A DNA stretch of 64,000 nucleotides from Cerrena zonata (lineage: Eukaryota > Basidiomycota > Agaricomycetes > Polyporales > Cerrenaceae), in the NCBI GenBank assembly GCA_038087015.1, contig JASBNA010000031.1, positions 62,001-126,000 on the forward strand, given 5' to 3'. Positions 1 to 12,629 of the stretch are shown here, in pieces (the first letter of the stretch is position 1; every line of letters starts with the position of its first letter). A model generated the notes under the pieces. That model saw only the letters and a list, made by a program, of their open reading frames with translations. It was not told where the DNA came from and did not search any database. The translations under genes and the position numbers were made by a program.

Positions 1-428
1 CGGTTTCGTCTTCTTGGTACAAAGCGTATCATTAGACACAATCCCTTCAGCGAGTATGTAGTCCCTAAAAGCACAGTCGATCACCGCTGACCAGGAATCT
101 GGTGTTTCACCGATAGGTACGTGATCGTACGAGGGACTTGCAGTATTTCTATAGGACAGAAGAGATGAGTATAAAGCCTTAGTGATGTGGATAGATATAT
201 TAAACCCCGATACATACAAACCAATGTAGGCTGGATACTCCATCTCGACGTCTACGGACTCGAGGCAGCTACTAGTAGTATCCTATTTGGAACATCGTAC
301 GTCACGAATTGTATGCAGGATGGCACCAAAACAAACAGAACGTCAGAGAGAAAAGATGGTTTTGTTCCATTAACTTAACAAACATTACGCTCAAGAACTT
401 CTAGACATACCAGGCAGGTGGTGTCCAT
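1..428 (-). CDS. F-box family protein, copy 0 (5' exons only, cut by window edge)
   Basis: No complete F-box is visible; the assignment rests on similarity of the 5' exons to the other copies. Reading the minus strand, a first-exon block ATGGACACCACCTGCCTG (428-411) is followed by a gtatgt donor. Next comes a short exon beginning ACGTCGAGATGGAG after a gtag acceptor. A longer exon runs from 148 off the left edge and encodes NTASPSY, then PDSWSAVIDC and SNDTLC, which match NTGSPPY, ESWSATIDDD and SGTLC in copy 7. The F-box and C-terminal exons would lie left of base 1. The phase between the first two exons could not be reconciled, so the 5' splicing is tentative. Confidence 0.55.
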
Positions 429-3400
429 GACGATCGAGGGAATAGGTCTGTGGGGAAGGAGAGGAGAGGATCGATATACAAGCTATAGGATATTAATACT
501 CAACCGTAGATCTGCGTACCTGTGCAAGCATATATGATGTGTCTGTCAGTTTGTGGGAGGGTACAGGCATTCCGTTCATCCCACGTCATAGGTGCAAATG
601 ATAGTACCTCGGTTCCATCATTGTAGCTAATCCATCTTCTACCAAGATGTACAATGACGAGGTTTCGGAAATAATGATTCTTCTTGAGCCACCTCTTCCA
701 GCAAAGAAAGTACGGCCGTCAGGGGATATACTGGTCAAAAACGTTTAACAACCTTGTGTCAATCGAGGTTTCTGACTCGGAACGAAAACAATCCAAAAAA
801 ACATATCACAGAACGTCACGAAGAAGATTTCGTTGTCAGGCAGCTATCGGAGTCGAAGCCCTCCCTGAACTTCCAATGCAGACAGCGGCATAGGATCCGC
901 ATAGCCCGAATCATCGCGGCCTCATTTTTTTCCAGGGTTTGCGACATCTTCGAGATGCGAAGTCACGGCGGTGATGAGTCAGAACCTCCCCTCGGGCACA
1001 CTTCTTGGCCGTAGCAGGTATCAGATAGAACCTATGATTCTGGCTGTCGCAAGTTCAAGATAAAACCTGTGATTCTGGACGCTATACGTTATTTTGTATC
1101 GAGGAGAAAGATGAGAAATATGAAAACAGTTGACCGTGAAGGCGATGTGATTCTAAATTTGGCAAGGAACAAGAACTGACAGCTCGACGCACCTAGGCAT
1201 ATCTGACAAGCGAAGGGGGTCAAGGAGGGATCGATGTAGATGAGATAAAGGCGATACGGTAGTAACGAGAACCTAAACAGAACGCATACTGATAAAGGGA
1301 CGATGAAAAGAGATGATGATTGGATGTACACATCCGCCCACCAAGCAACGCGTGCTTTACACAAGTCGTGTAACATCTTCCTAACAAGGATGTTTGAGAT
1401 GAGAATATGTAACGAGCTTGGGTAAAGAAAGTCAACATATCAAGCTATAAAACACCGCTTTCGAAATTGCAAACAGCAACGAGCTCTAGATATCCATACC
1501 AGCATAAGATATCAGGCAACCAGAACGTAAGGCATCATCGCGAGGAGGAAGTGAAGCGGAAGTGGGGGATGGGCTGTACTTTGATGCGTCGTTCCTCTCT
1601 GGTTTGGCCGTCGCTCACAATCATTGTGAAATAGAATGGGACACGGGTATAGACACGAGCAGCAGATGCACCTCGAGGGAATAGCTGCTGGAAAACAGTC
1701 ACCTTATCCTATCATGTAAGAGTAAGCTAACCAAATAAACCGACTTCTTGCAGTCTGTGAAGAGAACAACGTTAGCAGATTATGCATTTGTACCAGTGAC
1801 GAATTTGAATGAGGATCACCGACGACGATACTTACGTTAATCAAACGTCTTTGGCGATCTGGATGGCGTACTAGTTGTGGTCAGTCTGGCTGAGGGAGTC
1901 AAGTAGGGGCTCGCGATCGGAAATGTCGAGTTCATGGAGTTTGGGGATCGATGGTACGACTCGGAGAGACGGAGCTCGAGGGGTAGCGCTTCCACGTGGC
2001 TGCTTCGACCGACTGCTTCCTATTGGCCAGTTCTCCGACCCGCGTCTGTCCTACTACTCGAGTCTCCGCAGATCTACAAGCCTTGCCTTTGCTTGCCAGT
2101 ACGCTGTATCTTCCGGCTATTATACAACTTCCTCTCCCTGCTTGACTGAACATCCCTTGTCTCTCTTGCCCTCTTCCTTGCCCATGTTCAACGAGTACCG
2201 CATAGTGCCTTCTCTCCCGAGCTATATACCCTCCAAGTCTCCGCAGGCCCATTGTCCTTACCTTTGCTCGCCAGTATAACGTACGTCTCGCAAAGTCACT
2301 TCACCTTGCGTCTCAGGTCTATATCCCTTTTTCTACGCGGTATCTCCACCCTACGCCTCCTGTTTGGAGACTCCGTCGTCCTCATCGTCCCCAGGATGGA
2401 TTCAACTGACATTGGTATCTCACCTGTACCCGGCTACGACTTCTGTGTCATCGCAAGAGAGCCTTCAATTCCTGGATGACATCATGTCAACATAGCACTC
2501 CATGGTACCCATTAGAATCCTTGTTCGTCCTTCACGCTCCAGCCACGTTGCGGATATCCGATGGTCTTCCAACATGTCTTCCACCTTCAGACCGTAACTC
2601 TCTCTTATCCAACTTCAAACTCCAAATCCTTCATCACCTCAAAGACACTCCCGCCCGTCATGTTTCCTCCAGTTACCGCGTTCAAGATCCCGACCGGTAT
2701 CATAAATGCTTTCTGTGCTCTCTGACGATAGAATCCTTCGTCCTACATTGACCGTAACCATACAAGTCATCCTTGACGATTGCTAAACCATTTACCCACT
2801 TGACAGAATGAAGACACGATAGGATCCACGACTGGGAGCAGGTCGCTTGGTCAGGAACTGGTGCACTCCGAAGAGGGATAGTCGGTGACACAGGTGAGAT
2901 TTTGGGTCTTCTCCGTCTCAATTTGATATTCCTGGTCTTAGTCAAGGTACTCAACCTATACTCGCGAATTCTACTTCCTACACTCGTGGTTCCTCTAGTA
3001 GGAATCTAGTCACCAGGGCTGACTTGACCCTCGTCACGACCATTCATCAAAGATCTCGCTTCAAAGTTCGGCTTACCTGACAAAGAAGGGCCTCCGCGAA
3101 AACTAGCGCAAAGATCGAAGCACCATGCAAACCCAATTAAACCCAACCATTTGAAGCCAGACTTTGGTTAGACCACACTGATACCGCTGCACTCTACCGT
3201 CCTAATCCCGACCTATAACCAACTCGCACCCTGTCGACACCCTGTCTTAATATCCTTATCCACCAATCGGAAACTCATGAGTACAACGCATGCCTTTATT
3301 TCATTCTTCTTTAGTGCACTCCCGATTTGCCGATTTGACCATACTATATGCGCCATCAGAGACTCTCGCCCGTCGGATGTAGGCCGGTCGACCTCAGGAA

Positions 3401-3639
3401 AATTCTCTAACCCGACGTTTTCGCACTAAACACGCATAACCACCAGGTGACTGTATTCACCGCGCCCGCAAACTGGGCACAATCTTTCCTTAGGAGCCAA
3501 TATGAACGCCGAGGTCGGTGATTTCGGACATGAAAACCCTGGTGCAGTACAAGAAGACGATCTACGGTACTCACTCCGAATGATATTGCTCCTGAGGGTG
3601 CTGTTCGACACGACAAACGGCCACAGCTTCTAAGTCGAT
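429..3639. other. Intergenic region, mostly unassigned
   Basis: A 5'-UTR-like TGCACAG/GTA junction of copy 0 lies near 527-545 on the minus strand, and the 34-bp CACGTG/ATTGG module is at 1993-2026. A pyrimidine-rich stretch runs from about 2050 to 2700. Open frames here (for example 1875-2279 and its antisense 1932-2252) are short, overlap on both strands and have no recognisable domain, so none is called. A polo-like kinase catalytic domain was looked for upstream of 3640 and not seen. Confidence 0.5.
1993..2026 (-). promoter_or_regulatory. 34-bp CACGTG...ATTGG module, upstream of F-box copy 0
   Basis: The block has CACGTG at 1993-1998, a CTTCGACCGAC core and ATTGG at 2022-2026. It aligns without gaps to the blocks at 8463, 33509 and 45847. 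Read in the direction of F-box copy 0 it is CCAAT first, then CACGTG, about 1.6 kb upstream of that gene's first-exon block. A regulatory role is inferred from conservation and fixed orientation only. Confidence 0.45.
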
Positions 3640-4100
3640 CCTTGGTCCATTGGCGTCATCCTGTACACACTTGTGCTCGGTCGTCCTCCCTGGATCGTCG
3701 GAGGATCAAGGCCGTAGATCTCGTGCAGAAATACCTCCGAATGAAACACCTCATTATCTTCAAGTTGACCAACGATGTCCTTCAGGTACATTTCTTTCAC
3801 CAAAGACTAAATCCCTCAGACTAATTCCTCAATTATAGTCCAACCCTACAGATCACTCGAAAGTGATACTCTCCTCTCAGGGTCTTGTCGTCACCCATAT
3901 AGACAAGACCTACCACATCTCTCGTTGCGACGGGACCCTCAGCGAAATCATGGCCCAGCCTCTCCGCCCGGCCCTGAGCAAGCCAAGTTCGACAAACGGC
4001 TCGTCCACAAGCAAGGAAATCTCAGTCTCTCTATTCGTAATGGATACATCGGATGCCAGACAACGACCGACGTCACAGAGGACATACATATATGTATGAC
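3640..4100 (+). pseudogene. Polo-like kinase C-terminal (second polo-box) fragment
   Basis: Translated pieces match the end of fungal polo-like kinases (Plo1/Cdc5 family). YLRMKHLIIFKLTNDVLQ ends near 3786. A GT-AG intron follows (gtacat...ttatag, ending near 3840). Then DHSKVILSSQG, VTHIDKTYHIS and LSEIMAQPL follow, and after a shift of reading frame near 3955 PEQAKFDKRLVHK and LSIRN. In the family this region binds phosphorylated docking motifs. No kinase domain or first polo box was found upstream, and the frame changes inside the homologous segment, so this looks like a truncated, decaying copy rather than a gene. It ends about 35 nt from the 3' end of the convergent SDR gene. Confidence 0.65.
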
Positions 4101-4134
4101 ATTACGAATCATGTACATATCAACCTCTCAACCT

Positions 4135-5100
4135 TTACCACTCATACTCTTGTACTTTATCGCCCCAGTAGTCCCAGCTCTTACCAGAGTGCTCAGATGC
4201 CGATGCTACTATAAACTTCAATAAAACCGGAATGGTCTCCTTCGGGTCAAGAGGAGCAGCGCTTCCTCCCAAATCTAGAACAGTGGAAATTAACGTCGCT
4301 GATGAAGGGGAAGGTATCTTATTCCAACGTACCAGTCTTGTTATGACCAGGAGAAAGGGCATAAACTATGAACTCCGGTTTCTCACATGCCGTCTTCACC
4401 GTCTACACACCCCCAAAAATCAGCCCAAATTATCGATAGTTTCCTATAAGTCAGCTCGAAGACTCACCACCATGTTAAAAGCAGCCTTGCAAGCAGAATA
4501 CGTGGCGGCATACTGGCGGCCAACCTTCCCGACCGCGGAGATACTGCCCAATCTGCTTGAGACGTTCACAACGACCTTCCTGCGCCCCTTTTCAAGAGCC
4601 GGGGAGAGTGCCTGTAGAACGAGTGCTGGACCAAGAACATTTATCTTGAATGTGCTCAAGAAGTCTTCAGCCTTGAACGTGAGTGGTGTATCGGCCTTCA
4701 TAACCTACAAAAAAATAAGATCACAATCAATTTTAGTACAAGGTTACACAACTTACACCTGCGTTATTCAGAAGATAATCTAACCCTCGTTCACCAAGGA
4801 TGCCTTCCGCCTCTTTGGCAAATCGTGGGATGGACAGTTCGTCCGTGACATCGAGCTGGAGGATATGAAGTTGTTGCGGGAGCTTGGAACGAAGATCCTG
4901 GAGTGTGGATGCCTGATCGGGGTTACGAGCCGTGGTAATCACGACATTGGAAGGGTCTCGCAGTAAGTTTTGGACAAACTCGAGGCCCAACCCTCGATTA
5001 CCTCTGTTAGTAGAGTGATGTGCGTGAGATCGTAGATATCGCGCGATACAAGAAAGACATACCCTGTCACCAACCAAGTAGTCGCAGAGGATTGTGCCAT
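4135..5100 (-). CDS. Short-chain dehydrogenase/reductase (SDR), 243 aa, five exons
   Basis: Predicted NAD(P)-dependent oxidoreductase with a Rossmann fold, substrate unknown. My exons are 5100-5063, 5003-4757, 4704-4468, 4402-4333 and 4274-4135; all junctions are GT-AG and the frame is kept to the stop, giving 243 residues, normal for a classical SDR. Visible motifs are the cofactor loop TGGNRGLG (about residue 12), LDVTD, NNAG (about 92), the catalytic Ser in VVNVSS and the Tyr/Lys pair in TYSACK, then the SPG turn in YALSPGHNKTD. There is no signal peptide, so it is probably cytosolic. It resembles the C-factor-like/carbonyl-reductase branch of fungal SDRs. A TATA-like run lies about 65 nt upstream. 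It converges on the polo-box fragment and is not obviously clustered with pathway partners. Confidence 0.88.
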
Positions 5101-5164
5101 TTGATGGGTGTTCGTGTTTGTTTAATAATGGGTGAAGGGATGTGTTTCCAGTACGACCTCATAG

Positions 5165-5174
5165 TATATATATA
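5165..5174 (-). promoter_or_regulatory. TATA-like box of the SDR gene
   Basis: An uninterrupted TATATATATA run lies about 65-74 nt upstream of the SDR start codon, a usual distance for a fungal TATA element. Function is inferred from sequence and position. Confidence 0.5.
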
Positions 5175-6384
5175 GGAGAGACTAGCGAATCGGCCCTTGA
5201 ACTATTGTATATACCGGTTTCTCGGAGTCGGCAAAACTTGTTGTAGTAGTGCCGTCGAGACGCGTCACTGAGTTCCGAAACATGGCTGTTGAATATGTGG
5301 TTCTATGTCAAATTCCGACCCACCAATTCTCCGTACGATTACCATATAAGGATAGCCGATTTCCCATTTTGGACATGCACTTCCTTAGTAGGCATATAGG
5401 AGGCCTTCAGCATTACATTGCCAACCATTCCTCGCTATTGGGGCCACTACATACTCAGAGTGTTTCATTGAACATGATCGTAGGTAGTATAGAGTGACTT
5501 GCCTATTGACGTATGCCTAGGTCTTCTTATTGCCAGTGTGGGAACCACAACAACGTTGCACCTCCGTCTCGGATTGAGCGTTATCCATCTTGTTGCATCC
5601 GTTCTATACGCCACGTAATGTATAAGCACATGAGTGATAGGATATGACGAAAAGAGCTCTTACTCGCTAGTTTCGTCCTGTAAAATAGCACTCGTGAATT
5701 GATCCACTCGCACCCGACTGAGTCAGTCACTGGATCCATAGCGTGTTCCAGATGACGGTGATGTATTTACGGATAGCATGTTCATGTAAAGCGTGCAATG
5801 GCTGACCCACTCTATCAGCATACAGGCTATTCTTGGAGTAGAGTGACTTCTGATAGCTCGAATCTAGCTCTATGGTTTAGCCCGTACTCACAAAGAAAAG
5901 TCGAAATTGAAACCAGAAGATGACCGACAACAATGTAACATGGCTGAATACAGGGTAATGAGATCTCACCCGCACTCGTTATTGCAGACAGTGAAGGATC
6001 GTCACCGTAGAACGTCTCGAGGACTTGGTCGCTTTTTCGTTCGCCATGCGATCCATCACTTTCGGCGTGATATCCCACTCGCTTCCAGCTGTTGGGCTCT
6101 GATTGGTAGTGCTACAAATCGTGTTTAACTCGTGTCCCAAGTCGCCTCGTATCAATGCATATCATGTAGTCTCGACCCAGAGGTACGGTGATGCGCGTAC
6201 CGACAATAGCGATGTCTCATGAGGGATTCGGTGAGATATTCTTCCAGTGGGGAACTACGTCTGACGATGATATCTCAACAGCCTTATTTATCATTCGAAG
6301 TAAAACTAGATCCCAGATGTACCTGAAGCCAGATATGTGAGTCTACACCGACGTCAAAAGTGTACAAATGAGTAATCTTACACA
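5175..6384. other. Intergenic region, nothing recognised
   Basis: This is the spacer between the SDR promoter and the 3' end of F-box copy 1. Only short overlapping open frames occur and no conserved motif or repeat was recognised. Confidence 0.5.
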
Positions 6385-8155
6385 TCATAATTGCATGTAT
6401 TCGCTACTGTCACTAATCTCCACCTCGACCTTCCTCGTTTGCAGTTTAGGAAACCTGACAGGTTTGAGTATCTTTGCCCTTACGCGAAGCTTGCGAAATG
6501 AGCAGAATGACTCATCTGAAAGAAGACCATCAAGATGTCCGAGGTTGTCGAAGAACCGTGTTTGTTGATTTTCGGATACAATCTGGTCTACGCTGATGAA
6601 AACGTTGAACGAAGCTTTATAAATAAGAACGTTAGTGCCGACTGCGTCGGGAATTCCATACAAGATCTACATACACGCAGAGCTGGTGGATGATACCCAG
6701 AAGTTTCCCAAGATCACGGTGACCTCCTCAAGAGATTGACGGCAATGCCATAGTAGTGCTGCAATCTCCTGGACCAGGGAAGGGGTTGCATCGGAGCGAT
6801 AATGCCAAGAGATGATGAGGTGTTTCAGCTGGGTGACGAAAGGACGGGCTCTGATGAAGGATTTTAAATGCACGGATATATTGCGTATGAATTCGATTGC
6901 CAATGTTTGCAGGGAGGATTTAGAGCGATTGAATTGTAAGTGTGAGAGATCACGCTGGTCACGGAGAGCTGTGTCATAATCCCACAAGAGAAGCAATATA
7001 GACAGCGATCGGAACGAGGTGAGGAACCGGCATAGCTGAATAACGCCTCCAGATTTGCAACTGGATAGCTGCAGTGAGTGTAACGAGGTAGCAGATGACG
7101 GGAATCTGAATAGGGATGAGTGTGCCGTTTTCAACTCCAGGCGGGATATAATGCATGTCTTCAGGTTATGCAAGCGATACGTAGTGAGCAAGTTCGTTGC
7201 TCGCGGCATATAGCCATAATCTGCATCGAATGAATTGATGTAGCGTAGCAAGTACGGCTTCCGGCGTATAGCATATTGAATGCTCTGAAATACGCTGTTA
7301 GAGTAAACATAGACAAGAGAAAAGAGATGCATCTGTGCGCGGGGCACCCATGCTCGACAGACACAGGCGCACCACGCAAGATCTCTACCCCTGTCATCTC
7401 CAAATATCTCGGCCACATGATCGATAATAGTTTCATAGACCTCTACAGGAAATCTCGAAGATCGATCGTCAACCTGTTCACTGGAACATTTGCGAGCACT
7501 ACACGAACTTCAATAAATGGGTCAGTGAGATATGAGGTAGCAGTAGACGTATAATGCACCAAGTATCCTCAGTGGATTTCTCTACCTCCCAAGCGTCGTT
7601 GCGTATGCATCTCTGAGCCCACTTCAATAAACGGAACATTAGTTCCGTCTCATATAAATTCATAACGCCCAGAAACACTCACATACTATCAATTATAGTC
7701 CCGTTTTCGGAAGCATCATGTCGTTATAGAGTCACTCACGATCAAAGCCAACGACTCGCCGGGAGTTGGCTTTGCCCTGACGGCACAAGCTGTATCATTA
7801 CGCACGGTCCCTTCAGTGCGCATTGAAATCACATAAGAAAAAGTTCTCTCTATCGCTGCTGGCCTTTCAGGAGTATCACCAAGTGAGGGACTTTGCGTTG
7901 TGCTAGAGGGGATGGAACTGATTCAGAACTACTGGTGTATTTATTATGATCAAAACGTTGCCAATTGGTTGCGTACTCTATATCCCCACTATATGGATGA
8001 TCGAGACGGCTGGGCTCCTATTTGGACCGTCGCAGGACATAAGTTGAATACGCGATGGAATCGAAAGCAGGGTCGCAGATTCCTTTCTCGTTAGCTCGTC
8101 GAACATCGCAAACAAGATGACGGAGACAGACCGATATGACTCTGAGGGTGTCCAT
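6385..8155 (-). CDS. F-box family protein, copy 1 (possibly decayed at 5' end)
   Basis: The family is predicted to act as substrate receptor of an SCF-type ubiquitin ligase. The large exon (7480-6675) encodes the F-box start FPVEVYETIIDHVAE, then RGRDLAWCACVCRAWVPRAQ, the RRKPYLLRYI segment and leucine-rich strands around CRFLTSFRSLS. The last exon (6587-6385) encodes LDGLLSDESFCSFRKLRVR and FPKLQTRKVEVEIS. A GT-AG intron joins them and keeps the frame. Upstream, a homologous N-terminal exon near 7690-7880 contains GDTPERPA and ALIVSDS. It needs a one-base frame change before HDASENGTIIDR and its donor. The first-exon block ATGGACACC starts at 8155, but its usual gtatgt donor is not intact. 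The core looks sound; the 5' part may be broken. Confidence 0.7.
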
Positions 8156-9055
8156 TAGGATCGGGGAATATGGGGATGGAGAGGATGGCATGACCGATAG
8201 GCAGGATATGAGATCCTAATGTCAAGTCGTTGACTCATGTACCTGTGCATATATGGCATATAGCGATAGCTGGCAGGGGGTATCCTAGTACGACCTGCGG
8301 CGTCCTTCATTCCGAGGCACAAGGTGTGTTGGTTACAGCCAGCATAATTCCTTCACTCAAGGTGAGGTGTTCACTATTAATAACAGTAAGGGGATTCATG
8401 TTGTTGTCGAACAGTGAAGGGGAAACTGAGTTGTCAATCAACCGTTCGTGGAACCGAACTCCCACGTGTCAGTTTTGATCGGCCGCTTCTTATTGGCTAT
8501 GTCAACCCGCACTCTTGAGTTGATACAGGTTGTCATATTTATCTCTCCTAGCACCATACAAAGTTAATGAAACTAGGCGGTATCGACTACCAATCGCCTC
8601 TCGGCTTTTCTCGATGTTTTAGCTCCTCTTTTTTTGGTGACATTCCCACCAATCTTCTTACAATGGATGATTATCCACCCCAGTACTGACGTGAGATTTA
8701 GCATTCAGGGAGAAGACCAACGGCTTTAAGAATGTCGTCCGTGTCTCTGATATAGATCATAGAAAGATGGGAGTATGAATTGCTTGGATTAAGATAGAGC
8801 CCTGCGGCGATCATTACCCATCCAATCTTATTTGCATGGCCGTAATACACGTTAAAAACAGCGCCGTGCCTCCTAGTACGACCAACGTTACTATATATTC
8901 GAATATCTTCGGATGATAGTACATTGGAGGTTCAAATGCTAGGCACAGCAAGAATTGTCAGGGGATAGTGATGAGGGCTTGACGACGTGTAGGAATTCTA
9001 GAGCAGATCTGTAAGCAATGAATGACCTAGAGAATAGGACCAATGAGCACTCACG
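8156..9055. other. Intergenic region between F-box copies 1 and 2
   Basis: It holds the 5'-leader motif of copy 1 (TGCACAGGTA on the minus strand, near 8240) and the 34-bp module at 8463-8496. No gene was recognised in the rest. Confidence 0.5.
8463..8496 (-). promoter_or_regulatory. 34-bp CACGTG...ATTGG module, upstream of F-box copy 1
   Basis: CACGTG is at 8463-8468, the core GATCGGCCGC at 8477-8486 and ATTGG at 8492-8496. It lies about 310 nt upstream of the copy 1 first-exon block and has the same orientation relative to the gene as the other modules. An E-box/G-box plus CCAAT combination is a plausible transcription-factor platform; this is inference. Confidence 0.5.
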
Positions 9056-10814
9056 TTATAGTAGAAGGTTATTTTCACTATCGCTGAACTCGACTTTGAT
9101 ATTCCGCACTTCCAGTCTGGGAAACTCCATAGGTTCAGCTACCCTTGCTCTAACTCGAAGAATACGAAGCGAGCGAAACGATTCATCAGAGAGAATACCA
9201 TCGAGATATTCAGCATCTTCACGACAACACTTTCCCGTATATCTTACCCTATTCAGAAGTATCCCCACGTTTGAAAGGGAAGGTGGGGGCGAAACTAAGA
9301 ATCGTGATACAAGTATCCATTAGACTCAGAATGCACGACATAATTATACACTCTCACCGTTAAGTAATGGCATCCCGAAAAATGACCCTAAGATTATAGT
9401 AATCTCTTCGAGAGACTGACTACAATGCTGCAGTAGCTCCGCGATCCTCCGGACTGGCGAAGGGGATATATGGTGGTCATGATGGTATGAAAAGATGAGA
9501 TGCTTCAAGTGGGTGACAAAAGGACGTGCTTTGATGAATGATCTCAGCAGCATGGAAATATTAGGGATGAAACCTATTGCTAGGGTCTGCAAGGAGCATT
9601 TTGAGCGATTAAATTGTAAATGACTATAGCCGGAGTCGTTTGTTCCGTTTGTTCCGTGATACCATGAGAGAATCAACACAGAAAGTGATCGGAATGAAGT
9701 GAGGAACCGGCAGAGTTGGTTTGCATCTTCAATTTTGCAACTGTCGAGGACCAGTCTCCGTAACGAAATGGCAGACGATGGAAATTTAGAGTATAAGGAT
9801 GAATGCGTCATGTCCGAGCTCAGATGATCTATGGCACATTGCTTCAGGTTACTCATGTGGTATGTAGTGAGCAAATTTGTGATTCGTGGCACATGATCGT
9901 AGTCTGCTTGGAACGAATTGATAAACTTGAGCAAGTATGGCTTCCGACGTACAGCATACCGAACGCTGGAACGTCTATTGTTGATCCAAACATCAACGAA
10001 GAAAAAGAGACGCATCTGTGCCCGAGGTACCCATGCACGGCAGACATGAGCACAACGCGCAAGATCCTCCATGTTGCATAACTCGCCCACGTAGTCGATA
10101 ATAGTTTCGCATATCTCTATAGGAAGTTTGCAAGAGAACGTGCTGCACCGTCCCCAAAACCATCCCCAAATACCACGCAGAAGAAATTAGTGGTGGATCG
10201 GGCACAGGTGAAGGTAGGATGTACCTATTTCTAGTGGCTGTTTTGACCTCCCAGGTGTTGTTATGTGTACGTCTCTTATTCCGTCCCAAACAAGAGAACG
10301 TCACGACTGGCGCAAATAGGATTTAACAAAGGAGAGAATACACACCTATCATTAAGGCTAGTATCACGTCCCGACGCACCGACGATACTATCATGGACTC
10401 TCTTCTTAGAGTTGCTCACAAATGAGGCGTCGAAGTTTTGTCCGTTCCTCAGGGTATAACTACTCCCCTCGGAGCGATTCGAGGTCACAGAATACGTATT
10501 GCCTTCTGTCACACGGAGCTATGAGATACTACGTCACTATGGTACCTTGCGATGGGATTCCAGTACCACTGCAAGATCAGAACGAGGGTTGAAAAGGTGC
10601 TTGGTACTACGACTTGAAACGTACCAGTTGATATCGCCTACGTTTTCCATCTGAACGTGGGCAGAGTAGGGATAGCTAGTGCCCTATTTTGAGTGCGGCA
10701 AGGACGTGAAATACGTGCGGGGTTGGATCGGACGCGACATCAGAAGGAGTCAATTTCGTCCTATATTAGATCGCAAATAGGGAGATGGAGACACACCGGA
10801 GTGAGGGTATCTAT
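9056..10814 (-). CDS. F-box family protein, copy 2 (first ATG changed to ATA)
   Basis: Same architecture as copy 1. The large exon (10142-9358) encodes KLPIEICETIIDYVGE, CAHVCRAWVPRAQMRLF, RRKPYLLKFI and LCRFLTSFRSLSVLIL. The last exon (9294-9056) encodes EYLDGILSDESFRSLRILR and FPRLEVRNIKVEFSDS. The upstream N-terminal exon ends at 10346 and carries the family motif SKKRVHDSIVGASGRD. The 18-nt first-exon block at 10814-10797 reads ATAGATACCCTCACTCCG before a gtgtgt donor, so the expected ATG is lost. Translation could begin further in, or the gene may be dying. The 240-codon core has no stop. Confidence 0.68.
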
Positions 10815-12629
10815 CACTAGTGGGATAGAGGTATATGCTTCGGGAGATGGGGGATGGGATAGATAGGTAGGCGGCTGTATGATATGACTCGTCCGAGTCT
10901 ATACCTGTGCAGATTTATGTGGCATGTCAGTGCCTCATGTCATGATCAGCTAGTATGCGCCCTCCAGTATCCATTGCAATTGAAATTGTGATTCACACCC
11001 AGTAGAGCCTCGAGTTAGTTGCAAGCAGCACAACCTCAACCAATAAAGGTCGCTCGTTCATGCTTACTTAGAACCTAAGAGCGCGAGCTTGAGTGACCAG
11101 GAGTTCAGCCAATGTAAGGAAGAGAAAACGTCATAGGCGGGTCGTTCGAGCAGGACCGGGGCTTGCCGGGGAACTAGTTTCGATCAGATCTCCGCCCGGT
11201 GTTTTCCGAGTCCCTCCTATCGGCTACGTAGTTTCGGCAAGACTTTCATTCTTGCCCATACATGGCTCCCATAACCGCCACGAAGCCGTATAAACAAATG
11301 TAAAACAAGTACACACTCTTGCTCTATCTCTCCTTCCTCCCCCGAGTCTCCTCAGTATCAAGCAAATCCTCTGACCCCACTACAACTTAGGGTTATGTAC
11401 AAGATCACTTTGTTTCGACTGTCACACCTCAAACTTTGTGTATTCCGTATCTAACGTCACCAGAACGCATTTATTCGACTTTACATGATTCAATATCCGT
11501 CGCGCTAAAACTCACTTACTACGCTCGCCGAGTCCCATCATCCGGCCCTACTCGTGTCCTCCTTCGCACGTTCTTCAGGAAAATATCCTTGGGTTAGTAC
11601 TATAATTGTACAATCATCCGCATCCTGTTCACCCTTCTGACTCTATCCTAACTTTGAAACTCGGACTAGACTTCTCTCCTATTTGACATCTTCTCGGATG
11701 TACTTTATCATGATCGGCCCTCGCACTTCTTCGCTTAAGTTCGATATGAATTAGACTCTGTAATGTCTATGTTTCTCATCCTTTACATCCTTAGAAGGCA
11801 ACCAGTTTAGGTCAGGCGAGTAAGCTTGTATGTCAACCATACAAATTGCTGGATTTACGTACGTTGTCTTACTCTAAGGGGCCACTATTGACTAGGTCCC
11901 TACTCTTTCAATGACTTCCGTGTTCTAACAATGTATTTCATTCAGACTTCGAGAAGTTCCATCAAGAAAGACCTCTGCAACCCATGTTTGCCAGTCACGT
12001 TCTAATCCCGTCTTGATGTTTAAGGAGATAGGTTCTTTTCCCCTCTACTACCCATTTGGGCGATATACCCCCCATTTTGAGGGCTTATCATATCACCCCA
12101 ATCAGCCCATCCTCGCTAAACGTTGTACTACTGGGATGTGCAATTTTTATTCCATTTCCCCTTCACTATTGACGTAGGTTCAGCATTCCTGATATAAAGG
12201 ACGAAACGTTCATGATATGCATGTCTGCTTGTGCTGAAGTAGGACGCAATGTAGATGATGGCCCGAACTCTATTTGTATGGCTGTGATACACGCCGAAAA
12301 CAGTTACCCTAATTGCCTCATAGTAGTGTGACTGACACCATGGCTTCGATGAAGTCACGGCTGTGCTTGATTCTTGGTTTCCGGGTCCCCTTTCGTCAAA
12401 GCAGTGCCACCCGCTATCTTCGACACCGAGCATTGCATACGTCTAGACGTTGGAACATCAGGAACATCAGGGAGGGTGTCAAATGACACATATCTGATCC
12501 ATCGATTGGCAGTGTGTGTGTCCGCTTCCGCGACCCATATACCAGGGTGCTTAAATATACGACTGCGAGTATCCAGATACTCCCTCCTCTCCGGTTACTT
12601 GTCTTCACTCAACTACTACCCTCCTCAAT
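10815..12629. other. Intergenic region, nothing recognised
   Basis: This 1.8-kb spacer separates the divergent F-box copy 2 and the IGDVG-WD40 gene. It contains a 5'-leader-like ACCTGTGCAG near 10910 for copy 2, a CCAAT near 11039 and a TTAAATAT box near 12550 for the WD40 gene. No coding feature was recognised. Confidence 0.45.

Noticed and set aside
1875..2279. 134-codon open frame with overlapping antisense frame
   Set aside because: Both strands are open at once, composition is Ser/Arg-rich low complexity, and no domain or intron pattern supports a gene.
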